A stretch of 64,000 nt of DNA from Lepiota brunneoincarnata (GCA_023014365.1 JAEBUN010000008.1:930001-994000), one strand, 5' to 3'. Positions 36,699-49,011 are shown, counted from the stretch's first letter. Translations and numbers: made by a program. Notes: a model not told the origin generated them from the sequence alone.

Positions 36699-37909
36699 TT
36701 AGACATATTTAGAGAATAAGGGTATCAACGACTGGGCGATGGTATAACTGAACACAAGCTTAGGTCCAACGACAAGGATCTAAACACCCCCCCCCACACA
36801 CACACGCAAGATCCTCAGCATTCAAGTAAATATACAAAAGATGTAGTTGAAACCCACCTTGGGTGTCAGGCCCTTAAAGAACGCAGTCGGACCTTCGCTC
36901 CTAAGCATATCTTTTACAACCGTCACGCCAGAAACCTTGTGCTCAAAGTTGGCATTTTGGATCCGCGTCTTGACGGTGTCAAGAGGTGCTGCAACGGTGA
37001 TGGAGGCAACGGCGCCTGCGATAGATGCGATAAAGTTTTGCGTCCAGGTAGCCTTGGAGTAGTCGTGCACGCCAAGAACATACTCTTTTGTTACCGCCGA
37101 AGCGCCAAAAAGCTTGTGAGAGAGAACATCAGAACGAGAGAAGGAAAATTACAAGCAGGGATAATAATAACTCACAGCGAAGCTTCCAGGAGCATTCCTG
37201 GCCATGGTCCAGCCCCAACCACGGTAGAGCGTAGTTCCCTCCTCTAGGAAGATACGGATGGCGCCCCGACCACGGAAAGCATCCGGATTAACCTGGCGCT
37301 TGATTTTGAGAGCATCCAAGGGAAGAAGGACAACTTCTCCGATACCGGTCAGACTAGAGCAAATGTCAGCGATCTTGGTAATTTGTGGACATGACGGAGC
37401 AACGCACCTCCCAGCTGTAGCCTGCATCATCATCTTTCCCTTTCTCTCTCCGAATGTATTCGTGAACTGCGTCTTGTAGTGTTTCGAGATGACATCGTTG
37501 AAATATGGTTGCCCGCCGAATTTGTATATCCGTTGGCAAATTTTGTATCCAGCAGCATAGCCAAGACCAGGGAAATAGAGAAAGGAACTTGCGAGCCAAG
37601 GGAGCAGTTGCTGCGTCACGGAAGATGATGGGCGACAAAGTCCTCAACGAGACCTGTCAACGACCAACTGCTTGAACCCAGTGCGGAAACAGTGTATGTT
37701 TGGATGACTTACCTTGTTCTTGTTGCTCATCAGCCTTTTCGCCACAGTATCAACCGGATGGAAGATCAAGAGCTCAGCGACGCCTAACCAGCATGGGTGA
37801 TGAGTGCATACGCGTCCTTCGAAGTTATTGGGTCACACGCACCCGACGTTCCCGAGCCCAAGATGCGAGCTGCGCCAGAATCCTTGCTGCTGCCAACGGG
37901 TGGGGACAT
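36699..37909 (-). CDS. GGC1: Mitochondrial GTP/GDP carrier, one extra base
   Basis: This is an inner-membrane antiporter of the mitochondrial carrier family, which exchanges GTP for GDP and is needed for mtDNA and iron homeostasis in yeast. There are six exons: 37909-37843, 37783-37713, 37653-37408, 37353-37176, 37112-36858 and 36779-36699. The start (MSPPVGSSKDSGAARILGSG) is followed by VAELLIFHPVDTVAKRLMSN (first PxD signature across an intron). GLGYAAGYKICQRIYKFGGQ and GEVVLLPLDALKIKRQVNP give the second signature, then YRGWGWTMARNAPGSFA. The third signature is SITVAAPLDTVKTRIQNA, and the C terminus reads LVFSYTIAQSLIPLFSKY. Exon lengths sum to 898 nt, one more than a multiple of three. 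The extra base is a C in the coding strand run at 37570-37572, where the frame switches between FLSLFP and GLGYAAGY. Without it the protein would be 298 residues, normal for the family. Confidence 0.92.
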
Positions 37910-38098
37910 TTTATAATACAGCTGGCAAGGAGAAGGGCAAGCTTTAAGGCTGGGTAGGGCTGTGGCCAAGCTGTAGGCTGTCTACGGAGAAACCGGCAAG
38001 CCGAAATTTTGGATTGCAAATAAACTACGTGCAAATAACGCGCTCGTTTTCGCCATTGGTGTATTCAGACTCATTAAAGACATGTGAAGTACACTATT

Positions 38099-38793
38099 CT
38101 ATCTCATCCGAGGCAGGTTTCCTCTGCAAAAAAGAAAAATAAAGCCTCATCAGTCTTGTTACACAACCAACAGAACGACCACACTACCCACCTGCTGACC
38201 ATCGCCAGTTTGTGCTGTGCCTCTTTATTTTCCAACGCCTTACCTCTCCCCTGCACAATCTTGATACACTCCCTCGCCATCCTCTCCGCACGTGTATGCT
38301 CCGGTCCTAACAGACAAGCATCCATAATCCAATCAATTGCCGTCTTCATCCTCTGCCTCTCATTCAGCGCAACAGGCTTCACAACAACCTTCCCTCCCGT
38401 CTTATGTCTCATCACCCTCACAGCGGGGGCAGCCAATTCAACAGCCTCTCGCAGAACCGGTAACGGCGGTGCCTTTGTCAGTGCATGAATATGCAGCAAA
38501 ATTTCAGAAGTAATCTTCGCCGCACGCGCGCGTTTGCCATCCCGCATCATCCGCGAAGTGATAAAATCAAGCAGAGGATCTCGTGCGGGTGGGACATCGA
38601 ACGAGGTTGGTTTTCGGGGCTTTGTGGTTGGCTCGGGTGTGGATGGAAGTGTGAGAGTGGACGTGGGTGTGGGACTGGGACCGGTGAGTGTCCCGAAGAG
38701 GCTACTCAGGACATCCTTATTGGCATCTTTCTGAACGGAATACGCTCGTTGGGAAAGCGAGCGGAGTACCGTCGAGCGCAGCGACGGGAGCAT
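38099..38793 (-). CDS. RSM7: Mitochondrial small-subunit ribosomal protein uS7m
   Basis: This is the mitochondrial homologue of ribosomal protein S7, which nucleates assembly of the small-subunit head. I chose the Met at 38793 (MLPSLRSTVLRSLSQRAYSV) because it gives a typical Arg/Ser-rich presequence. An upstream in-frame Met at 38865 adds an unlikely leader. After a Pro/Thr-rich linker the S7 core runs from DPLLDFITSRMMRDGKRARA through PPLPVLREAVELAAPAVRVM and RMKTAIDWIMDACLLG. One intron (38191-38124) joins LAMVSR to the short last exon, GNLPRMR then TAG. Coding length is 627 nt, 208 residues, with no frame problem. It sits 190 bases upstream of GGC1, on the same strand. Confidence 0.88.
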
Positions 38794-39099
38794 GGGGTTT
38801 TCAGCAAGGTGGTAGAAAGTGTGACATGTCACCCACATAATCATGACGTTACATCCCGCGATCACTCGGCGGCAATCAGACCGGCGTAGGAAAAAATAGC
38901 GGATTTACACACTACAATACGAGAACAAGAAGAGACGAAAGCCCAGACCGTTGGCACATGCACGCGTTAAGCAAGAACTAAAGGCATAAATATACCAGCA
39001 CAGAGCACCAAATGAAGCATCAGGTGTGTCAAGGAGGGGTATAAACCACGCATGTGGCAGAGGGATAGATGATAGAAGCAAGAAAACGAATAAAACCAA

Positions 39100-40777
39100 T
39101 CACCACCGCATCCGAAATATCCTCTTCTTGTGAATGCGTCTGCTCGAATTTGGGTTAAAAGTGGGTTTGGGGTTAGGTGGATAATCGTGCGCAGGCGAGT
39201 CTTCAAAGATATCATTTTGTGCACCTGGATGGGTTGCCACCGGTTCAACTGGGGCTTTGCAATCAGGTGCCCCACACAAAGCACTCACCGTCCTCAAATC
39301 CACATTTCATGTTGTATGCAGGAGATTTCGGATATCCTTCATTATCTTGGCCACTGACCTCGATGTTGTTACCTTCCGCTTGGTTCCAATAGAGCATCTG
39401 CTTTGCGCCCTTGGTACATTGTTCAGGCTTCCCCTCGCACCATACAGGAGGTTTGGGGGTAGCGACAGGGATATTACTATGTGCGCCTGTAACGCGGCAC
39501 CGGTAGGGGAATTGGTACATGTTAGGCACGCCACAACTATACAATGAGCCTGTGAGGAAGGCATACGAGGGGAAACAGAGAAATTGAACATACCCGTTTG
39601 GAATCTAAAAATCAACGAGATGAGGGTATATCAGCCTTCAAACAAATCTTTCTACGCATATGCTTACCCAGCCCCACTAATGCCTAATGTAAGAAATTAA
39701 AGAGTACGGAAGGAAGCGAGTCGGCTCACAGCACAGATACAACCCCCATCAGGACAAGCAGGCAGAGCGGCAGGAACATCATACGTCGTCAGACGTTTCC
39801 AGGGCGTGCTGAACGTGACGTCAAATACATCAACGAACGAAGTGTAGAGAAGCACGGACTGATATCTAACAGAGAAAACGACTAGGTTGTCGGGTGTAAC
39901 CCGCTTGATGTCGGACTAAAAGAAGTTCGTTAAGTAATTCGGATGTACAAACGAGAAAAAAAAGAAACACAGACTTGGTAGCTAATCGCAAATGCAGTAC
40001 CAGCTGCGTGGGCCTCGTTTTGAGTGTGTACTGTTCAGTTTGGTATTAACCCACGGCATGGTAGAATAAAGATAAGGGAGGACATACAGTTTGGTTCATG
40101 CTGCTTGGAGCCGATACACTCTGTGTGCTGTAAAGACGGTATTGGGCGTGGTTAGGAGCTGTGCAGGGCCAATGACTCACAGAACCCTCTGGCAGTGGCA
40201 ACGACGTATTTCCACCAGGCGAATCGTTCGCATATCTGGAACCGTACGAGAGACTGGTAAATGCGCGGTTGGTTGCAAGCTCGACCTGAAATGAGCCGCC
40301 GGCAGGTCTGTGATTTTGATTTTTTTTCAGCACTATCAGATAGCTCGAAGTATATCTAACGCACAGATCAAGGAAGTCGCCTTCATTCGGAGGATATTCA
40401 TCGCACTGAACGATTTTAGGCAAATTATGGTGATATTCGATCTTGAAACGGGGATTGTGCTCACGAGGTTATAGTGGTGGACTTGGGGAAAATTAGTTAA
40501 TGGACGTAGCCAAGACGCGGTGACAGCTTCGACGTACGCCACCACTTCTCAAACGGAAGTTGATAAAGAGGATAAACAGGTGCCATATTGTTTTTATTCT
40601 CCACCCCCGGTTTCGTGTCCTGTGGCGGTCGTTATAAATTAGCAAAATTTTGTTAGAACATGGTCCCTGCGACAAGTAGCTCCGACATACATTCAGACAG
40701 TACATACCCTTGTGCCATGCTACTACATGAGCATTCACAAGATTCAAAAATAACAAAACGATGGCCGCTGAAAACAT
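39100..40777 (-). CDS. AA14-like lytic polysaccharide monooxygenase (copy 2)
   Basis: This is a paralogue of the AA14-type gene at 32702-34676 with the same exon pattern. The start at 40777 gives the signal peptide [16 protein letters not shown], then [13 protein letters not shown] with the copper-binding N-terminal His. Landmarks in order: [123 protein letters not shown] and [13 protein letters not shown] followed by QNDIFEDS. The tail is short and basic ([15 protein letters not shown]), unlike the long Ser/Pro tail of copy 1. The two copies are separated by GGC1 and RSM7 rather than lying side by side, so they are dispersed duplicates. Substrate is inferred from the family only. Confidence 0.85.
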
Positions 40778-40824
40778 AGGTGATATGATCAATGATAGAT
40801 GAGATTGGGCGACTGGGTAGCTCC

Positions 40825-40870
40825 CGTCCAAAGCGGGGGAGAGAAGGGGAAAAGAGAATGGGAAAAAAGG
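40825..40870 (-). promoter_or_regulatory. AA14 copy 2 upstream block
   Basis: CCCGTCCAAAGCGGGGG followed upstream by a purine-rich tract, matching the block before AA14 copy 1 in sequence and in distance from the start codon. Confidence 0.5.
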
Positions 40871-40951
40871 TGAGGATGTGAAAGCCGTGAAGGATAAAAT
40901 ATTGAGCGGAGCAGGACCCTGTATCGACCAATTTGGTTCGAGTTGCCCCAT

Positions 40952-42459
40952 TCCTGAAGCGACTGATCAATTAATCGAAGGGAAAAACATATTGTTATTA
41001 CGGACTTTAATTGTTATGACGCACACACGATCAACGTTTCATCCCCGGAGTACACAAAATATAGTATTGTGAACAAAATTACGGAACGCCCGGGGGTCCT
41101 CGACTTGTCTGCGCATTCCCCGCAAAGGACTACATTGATACCGCCAAGTACTTATTAGCGCCAACGCCCCCCATGACCCGCCGGTAAGTTTTGGTGGCTC
41201 TCGGTAGGTTGATATCATTTGATGGCCCGCTTTCACTTCATCAACACTCTACCATCAAGTGATGATTGAGGGGTGATAGTTGTCGTTCACCATATCTGTC
41301 ACAAAACGACCTAGTGACTCTTGATGAATTTCCAATTCCTAATGTCTCATATATTTCAGCAAGTTATCTTCAGCTTCGCTAAATAAATCACAGGGACACA
41401 CTGCATATATGTAATGTGTGCACAAACGTCATTGCAATTGTTCCAATTCATTTGCTTGGCGCGCTCCCAACCGGCCGCTTGAACGCAGGCCAAGATCTAC
41501 AACGGCAAGTTGTATGTAGAATAAGACGAATGAGCTTTGAAAATCTTTTCCATGTGAGAGACTTTGCGCTGGCGATGATGGTAGGATCATGCGAGAGGTG
41601 ACACACATGATACGCGACTGCCTCGATGACTTGAGTCTAGGGGGTAGGGGCGATTGGGAAGCTTGGAGGGACGCCCATCTAGGGTGGTCTGGGGTTCCCC
41701 TGTTGCAGGCCGTCTGGCAGGAATATATTCAAGGTGCGACGGTTCCCGCCGCTAGAGAGATGGTGCTTGTTATAGATCAGTAGCCAATCACGTATAAGTC
41801 TAGGCTTGCGACAGGCCCTCTAATAAACATGTTCTGTTATGTCCCCTTCGGTGTAACGGTTACTGGCGGCGCTAGGTGAGCATAGCGACATCACGCGGAA
41901 AAGGCGATCTATTTAATCATTACTATATTACCGATCAAGGGCTAACCTTGATCATCGCGGGATATGTAGACGATAGTATGTACGTTGGGTGGCGCCAGAT
42001 TCGTTACGAGTTATTTACATAGGAATAGGGTAGAACAAATATTTCCTCGCCGCGTGCGTTTCTTTTACCCCTGACTATTAGACACCTCCTAGAATATGTA
42101 TTCCCACAAACAAGAGCCATGGTTGAGGGGGACCTTTGCTTAAGTGATCGTACTTGGCCCAGAACAATCGGCCGATCTACAGACTAACCACAAGTGCAAT
42201 CATGGGCTATCAGCTCGGCTATTAAAAAAAAACGCAATTGGTAACTCACGAAACTATACCGATTGTTCGCATTCGGAGAATAACGAAGCCACAGACAAAC
42301 GGATTCCTCAGTTTCGTTTGCAAGTACCTGGTTGTCACAATTTGCATCCAACAATGAGATCTCGTTAAAGACATCTCTTTCCCGAAGATAAGGTTCGTCC
42401 TGCCAGTCGAAAATGGATTCAGATTAAGCTTGAACCAGATGGAAAAGGGAGTGACAAGG
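40952..42459. other. No gene recognised
   Basis: 1.5 kb without supportable coding sequence. Short open frames only. No clear repeats or LTR ends. Confidence 0.5.
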
Positions 42460-44769
42460 TCAACGCACAGATAGAGATATAAGCAAAAGAATGAAGTGGA
42501 GTATTGTCTGATCGTCATATTCGCTCATATAACCGTAGGTGAGCATGCGAAAGTTGAGCTGAGCGAGGACATCGTAACGTTGCTGCGGGCTCATCGAAAT
42601 TTTATAGGGAGGTGTATAATTAACCAAGCCAAAAAGAAGAAGAGGTACACAGTGGTACATTGCTTCTGCGTGTAATTGTGCTTTGGCATTCTCACTGGGC
42701 CACTGAGGATGAGAAATGGGCCAAGACAGGGTTATATTGGTGATTTGGGGAGTGGGCAGATCTGGGGAGTTTTTAGGAGATACGACGAAGCCAAAGAAGC
42801 AAGTTGAACATACCTGTGTCAGTTGTTTGTTGTAATATCCGGAAAAAACACCACCATAGTTTGGTCCTGCTCTCGAGAATGTCAATTGCATATCCATGCG
42901 AGCGACGTGGGTCCCGCAGGAAATCGGAAAAGGAGGCGTGGTACCAGGACAACTTGGCAAAACCCGCCTTGTCGGGCGGTGGAATTTGAAGAACTGAATG
43001 GAGCCTTTGAAGAGCACCATACGCGACGTTCCGTTTTAAACCCAAGATATTGCACGCATGCAGAAATGGATAATTCGCCTCATCAATAAGACTATAGCCC
43101 AGGATAAGCTTCGTTGTCTCCAGAGACGCTAGAGGAATGTTGGAAAGAATCCGAGTGTATAAATTGTCAAGGAGGGCGAGTGGATTATGTTCTTCGCCCG
43201 AAAGTTTCATGTCTGCAATGAAAGAAAGGAGGTAGTCTAGTTGAGACTCGGGATCACCAACGCCAATGTCATCAATGAATCGAACAACAACGGATGCAAA
43301 TGCGAAGAGACCCGATGCCGCACTCGCAACAATTACGAACTGGCTCTCTGTCGGCCACTGTGAGCCCTGCGGTGTTGAATAAGGGTGGCGCTGGCTGATC
43401 CTCTTGAACTCTTCCCTCAGGTAACGTTCGACATCCTGACACGCTTCAGTGGAATCAATGGGAACATGTTCCTCAAGGTGATTATCCTTGACCTGGGGAC
43501 TCGAGAAGGCGACCTTCAGGTGAGACTCTGGGCGACTCGCGGTGACCCAAACAAGGGGAACTGCAGAGAACTCTGCGACAAATGCACTGATTAATTCGAT
43601 GATCTCGCATTGAGCTTGCTCCCCTTCACATTCGTCCAGACCGTCGAGTAATATCAACCGATCTGGCTCGCCCTTGCAAATGCCTCGTGACGCAAATGGC
43701 TCAACAATGAAGCTTCTTGAACTGGTCCCTCAGCCCTTTTTCCAGTAACCGAGGATTGGCGATCATCTGTTCCTTGATGTATGATTGATAACATGGGATT
43801 TGAATAGCCAACTGATAAGCCAGAGTGACGATGGCACGTTGAGGGTTGTTGCGATTGTTGAGTCGTGAGAAGAATAGGGTTGCGCCCAGCACATTGGCCT
43901 CGTACTCGGCCTCCGCAAGAGTCTGCATTACTGCGGATTTCCCAGCACCGGCAGGACCGTACAACCAGAGGAATCTCTTCACACGTTTCTGGTCACGGAA
44001 CCAGGTTGAAATCCTGGCTCTGAGGGACAGGCGTGTATGAGGATGGCACCGAGGAGGAGGATCGCGTTCCAACGAGTCAAACTCCGTTCCAGCAATGACT
44101 CGTTTGGCGAGCCATTCCAATGCTGTATGGGTAGATGAGTGAGAAGTCATCGGTGGTAATAACCGTAACTCGACATACTTGGATTGGTTTTCTCTTCGAT
44201 TCGGTTGTTGTGAAATGTTCCAATATCGTAAAATACTGGGTTATTTACGACGAAATTGTGCGCACCGCCAAAGTAGCTGGATCGTACAATGTCAGAAACA
44301 TCTTACATTCGTCGTCAGCCGGTTGTACCGCTTAATGGGTGTTGGATACTCAACACACCTGCATTTGGCGCTATATTTGGCCTCGAGCTTGAAGGCATAG
44401 AAAGACCTTGTACATCCTCATCGTCCTGCCCTTGCATTGTTGGACGCTGTTGCTTCGTTGGTCTTGTAGTCTGAAGCTCTGCATTTGTATCCTTGGTAAC
44501 TGAATGCTGCCGTTTGCGCTCTGAAACTGAGTGTCAGATAACCCAGCGAATGTTGCGTCTCTCTGATCTCATAGTCCACTAATAATTCACTTCGCGAGGG
44601 TCTCGATACAACTTCCTGAGTTGCTGTGCGGGCCGGTGCATCTGCGGGACTGGGCTTACGGGGCCTTCGGGATGGTCTGGTCGGCTATAGGATTCGTGGT
44701 TTCGCCACCAGCAGGAGCGAGATCCGAGGTTGAACTCTGCCGTCTAAGTGAAGAACGTCTTGTGCTCAT
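42460..44769 (-). CDS. NACHT NLR-like STAND ATPase
   Basis: This is a signal-transducing ATPase of the NLR-like class used by fungi in non-self recognition. The likely start at 44769 (MSTRRSSLRRQSST) opens a low-complexity, NLS-like N terminus. A short Asn-rich segment, FGGAHNFVVNNPVFYDIGTF (about 44275-44220), precedes the linker ALEWLAKRVIAGTEFDSLER. The NACHT core has Walker A (LYGPAGAGKSAVMQT), FFSRLNNRNNPQRAIVTLAY, Walker B (LILLDGLDECEGE) and VWVTASRPESHL. The winged-helix/superstructure part follows (TRILSNIPLASLETTKLILG, WYHASFSDFLRD), with an intron near 42815 before LSWPISHPQW. No WD or ankyrin repeats follow. Two single-base breaks appear: an extra base at about 43708 (QFKKL then IVEPFASRG) and a missing base in the G run at 44660-44663. 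Confidence 0.82.
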
Positions 44770-45166
44770 CGGATTGCTAGAGGTAGTTGTTTACTTGCTG
44801 TGCATAGCCCCTGGCGTCCACCTCTTGTGCGATCGCCCGCGGTTGTTCCCACACTTGCCTTCGCCACCGCGTGAGAAACACTTCGATGAAGGCTTATACA
44901 CATACAGATGCCAGTTGAGGTAGGCACACCGTTTGCCTTGTCGGTTTCATCTGCTTCAATCATTATACCTGTCCTCTTTCTGGTATCAGTAGCTAGCAAG
45001 ACTACTTAGCTATGCCCGAGCTGTACGTTTGCCACGAACAAAATGTAGAAGTAATATGAGGGCAATGTTTCCGTTGGATTACCCCAAATATAGGCACGAG
45101 CTCTACCATTTTCCAACGTCGGTACAAAGTTTTGGAATACATCTGATGTAACGACAGGGTCGCCAA

Positions 45167-46780
45167 TCACGGTTCAGGGTATGGCATAATGTAATGCCAC
45201 ACCTGAGAACCCGAGAAAAGCTCGTACTTGAAATAAACCACACGCTTCGAGCCCTTTCGGAAAAGGATGGCAGTAGTTAAGGGGGAACGGCTCTGTAGAT
45301 CCCTTAGGTCAAGTAGCACCTGAGACATAAATTCAGAGTTCAAACGGCCCATCGCACAAGCAAACTGATGATGTTCCTAAATGTGTAGATCGTCAGCAAC
45401 CATCGCACATCTTCAAAGGCACATTTGATGATGCCAGACTCACACAGCCATAGGTCATTCGTAGATGTTGAAATTGCGTCACAAGCTCAAAACCCCTGCA
45501 GTCTATCAAACACTCGGAATTCCCCGGTCGCTCGCAGCAGACGTGAGTGGTGCCCTCGATATTGATCCGTGATACTTGCACAGCACGGATTGGAATTGTG
45601 TGTATGAACCTGTGATGAACCAATCGGTCATGAAATGAAGGCTATGTGCGCAAATCAGAATCAGGAATCCTCAAGCGTTACGTTGGACATACAAGTTTTA
45701 GGACATCTGTAATGAAACGTTGAGGAGCGAATTGGCGTAAAATTAGCCCCCCAAAGTCCAATTCCATCACAATCTCTAAAATTTTGGTCATTTCTTCGCG
45801 CAGCACGTTCACCGAAGTCAAATTAACATTGACATAGAAGTTTAACAGGGCATGGTGATAGAGCTGCTGCTGGAGTCGCTCAGTGTCCTGAACGGGCCAG
45901 GATAATGTGATATTGGAAGGCGGTGACTCTGAAAGTCCTTTGAAAACGAACATCAAGGCTACATCAGTCTAGGGCATGAAGTCATTACCGAGAAACCCAC
46001 CACGGTTGGTTGGTTGCCGCAGGATGCGCATCAAACACTTGAAAATTTCGTCCATCGAATCCTCCCTTGCCACCGAAAATGGTCCCGAGCGGTTTGAATC
46101 TTGAAGATATTCCCCAAACGAGGCATGATAAATCTCTAGCGACTCGATCTCAGCACGTTCGGGTGGTGGAATACTGATGACTGAATGGAGCGCCCGGAGG
46201 GCTCCATATATACTGTGTTGGGTAAAGCCAAGAAGGTTGGAGAGCCAGATGAGCGGCATTGAACCACCGTAAACGTGTTGACCCAAGATGCGCCTGGTCA
46301 TTGGGAGCACATCCTCCGGGATCCTCGAAAGTATACGTGCATACAAAGCATCGAGAGTAGAGAATGGGTTGATTGGCTCCCCGTTCAGCTTCAGAGACTC
46401 CCTTGTGCCATCAATAACGCTAAAAATTTGCTCCAGCTGCGAAACAGGGTTTTCAAATGGGGCTCTGGGCGGCTCGCGATGATCCAGAGAAGAGGAGCAG
46501 CGGGGTACCGGGCAACAAAACGGGAGATCAATGCGACAATCTCACACTGCTCTCGTCCGCCTTTGCATTCGTCTAGACCATCCAAAAAAATCGATAGATG
46601 ACCATGGCCATGGTATATTTTTGATTGCGCAAAAGGTTTGATAATGAACCGCTTAAATTGTTCCGTTGTGAGAGAGGAAACGCGCCTGCGCACGAAACTT
46701 GGCACGCGCTCCCTTCTCACATTGTCCATCACTCCCGACGTGTCGCGACTCCCGAGGCATTGTTGATCCCGGTGGCACAA
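45167..46780 (-). pseudogene. NLR-like gene remnant lacking the P-loop
   Basis: This is a paralogue of the gene at 42460-44769 on the same strand. It begins in the middle of the NACHT core (SSLTTEQFKRFIIKPFAQSK, then LSIFLDGLDECKGG with Walker B), so the N-terminal segment and Walker A are gone. After ASRPEPHL the next recognisable sequence is ENPVSQLEQIFSVIDGTRES, one frame over. Compared with the intact paralogue about 88 codons between these points are deleted. The rest, YARILSRIPEDVLPMTRRIL, IYHASFGEYLQDSNRSG and NITLSWPVQDTERLQQQLYH, parallels the other gene, with introns near 45965, 45660 and 45390. Upstream sequence beyond 46780 is LTR-element-like, so the 5' end was probably lost to element insertion or rearrangement. 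Confidence 0.75.
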
Positions 46781-48661
46781 TGCCCCCCTCCCTCTTTAGC
46801 GTAGTTCTTTTCCTTTGTAGTGGTAGTTACACATTTATTTTCCTTCGCGACGTATTCTATCTTTCGTCGCTAATTGTCTAGGACTTGTAGTATAAAACAG
46901 GTGCGCGAGCACCTCTAGAAAAAGGTTTTTGGGAGCCTCGCTCTCATTCTCTTGTTTTAAATGACCTCTCGTTCTTTACCCTCTGTCATTACCCTATTCC
47001 TAATTTCACTCCCTCTCGTGTTCTTGCTCTTACGACGGACTTAAGGCCTTGTAACCATTTCGCCGGTTACACTCATTTTTACTATTTTGTTGCGAATGTG
47101 ACTTTTTGTTCTACAACTGGAGCCCACCGCAAGGGGCTTCTAGAACCTTGCACCCTACTATCCCTTTTCCGACTTGTTGACAGCATCTTCATTTTATACA
47201 GCACCTTGGCACACACCAGATTCAACAATGGCATATTACGGAGCAAACTTTTACGATGATCAGCTTGCTTGGGCCAGCATGTAGCAGATCGGCTACCCTT
47301 TTGTCACTCATGTGACCAACAATTAGCTTTATGTTTATTTTCCCATGTTTCCCCTCTCTCGCCTACAGTGGTAAATACTGTAGATAGATAAAAGGGCCAT
47401 TGAGGCCCGTTTCGACTTAGACTCAGACTTATACGAAAATACGATTGTTGATAACTGTCACCTTTCGTTTGTGTTAAGTTTCTAAGTGTGATGTGACTTG
47501 ACTAGCTCATCTTGTTGTCACATATTTTGACGACCACTACTCTCGTATTCTCACTTGTACTTCAACAACTCGCTTGCACTGTTGACAATAGGATCCCCCC
47601 AGTCTGATCAACCAGGAATTCCTTCAGCAACCAAAGCTACTATCTACCTCCATCCAAAACCCACTCTACAAACTCCTCCTTTGACGATGTCTGGCTACAA
47701 TCTTCAAACGAGAGTGACAAGGAGTGCCTCAGGTGTGGCTTCCTCAGCCCCCAACAAAACTCAGGAGCTCAGGCTCCAAGTGGATTAAAACCCGCTCAAA
47801 AGACTACCATGCAGACCAGGGAGTCTGGAGGTGATGACCTCCTGCCTGAATCTATAGACCTATCTACCAAAGACAAAGGAAACAAAGAATTAGCTTCTAA
47901 AGAAATTTTATTGACTCACCCCAACGTGGGGGAGGTATCTGACAATGAACTTGAGCATGACAGGACAAAGGATAAAAACACTAAAGATGCATTAGATTCA
48001 AATCATGCAGACAAGGGGGAAAGGCCAACTTCCACAGACTCGGACAATGAAACATCCCTAAACTCGGACAATGGAATGTCCAACAGAGGTTTAATTGAAA
48101 CTTGAGGGCTAGATTGTGAAGAATCTGGAAGTAAGATGAGTATAGATGATTCTCAATGAAGTGATATTGCATACCTAGAGAGAAAAAGGGGAAACCTACT
48201 CTCTGTTGAGCAGGAAGATTTAGTAGCTCAAGCAATAGCACATATGTCCCCTGACAAAAGCAACCTTGTCATGAGGAGGAACCTAAATGTAATGACCCTT
48301 CACCCTGAAGTGAATGGGTCTGAAGATAATGAACAAGGAAAAGGAAAAACAACTGACCCCCGTAATTGGGGAACAGTGAACATACCAATAGAAGAACTTG
48401 ATCTGAATGAACAATGAAAGGCCCTAGAGGCCTTCAGGAAAGTCAACCAAGATCAAACAAAAGGAGAAAAAACACATACTCACCATAAACATGGATCTCA
48501 AAGTGCCTCTGTCCCCATCTCAGAGGGGCTTCGTAACCATATTTGGAAAACAGTCTCTAAATTAAAGGGGACTAAAGAACCCCACACAAACAAGAAATGT
48601 TTCAGAATTCCATCAGAAGGACAGTTATCTTTAGTTATATTTCCCATGTCACTATGAAACT
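46781..48661 (+). mobile_element. Decayed LTR-element leader and gag-like region
   Basis: 46.8-47.6 kb is T-rich leader-like sequence with a TAGATAAAAGGGCC TATA-like box near 47387. From about 47686 a gag-like protein can be followed (MSGYNLQTRVTRSASGVASS, then after a frame change MQTRESGGDDLLPESIDLST, KEILLTHPNVGEVSDNELEH and LLSVEQEDLVAQAIAHMSPD). It is interrupted by TGA at 48103, 48157, 48415 and 48655 and has no pol behind it. Family assignment is uncertain; the truncated start and repeated stops make it a dead fragment. Confidence 0.5.
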
Positions 48662-48669
48662 ATCAGTAG

Positions 48670-48995
48670 TGTACATCAGAAGGATGATTCTTACCACATG
48701 CCTCATGTTTTCTTATCTCTGACTCATAGTTACCTGGGTCCAGATTATTATAGTAGGAGTACAGCCACACTCAGAAGTGTATAAGGATACAGTACAGTAC
48801 CTTGTATCCTTATCTTAGTGTTATACAGTTCTTACCTCCTATACCTCTTTGCCCTTAAAACCGGCTGGACTATAGTGCTCCGTTGTCTCCAAGTCACGCC
48901 TAGTAGGACAGGACCAAGTCTGTATAGACATTCTGTGTTGAACGCCGTGCTACTCAAGAGCGAACCCCTAACCTGGGTAACAAAACACTAAGATA
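48670..48995 (+). repeat. Putative LTR or promoter segment with hairpin
   Basis: The segment lies immediately 5' of the Tf2-like element's open region. It starts TGTACATC and has a perfect 10-bp inverted repeat, ATAAGGATAC (48781-48790) and GTATCCTTAT (48804-48813). No matching second copy was seen near 55 kb, so calling it an LTR is a guess. Confidence 0.3.
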
Positions 48996-49011
48996 CTTTG
49001 CTGCTTATCTC

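Noticed and set aside
42460..46780. Reading the two NLR-like regions as one long gene
   Set aside because: Each has its own Walker B and its own C-terminal LSWP segment, so they are paralogues.
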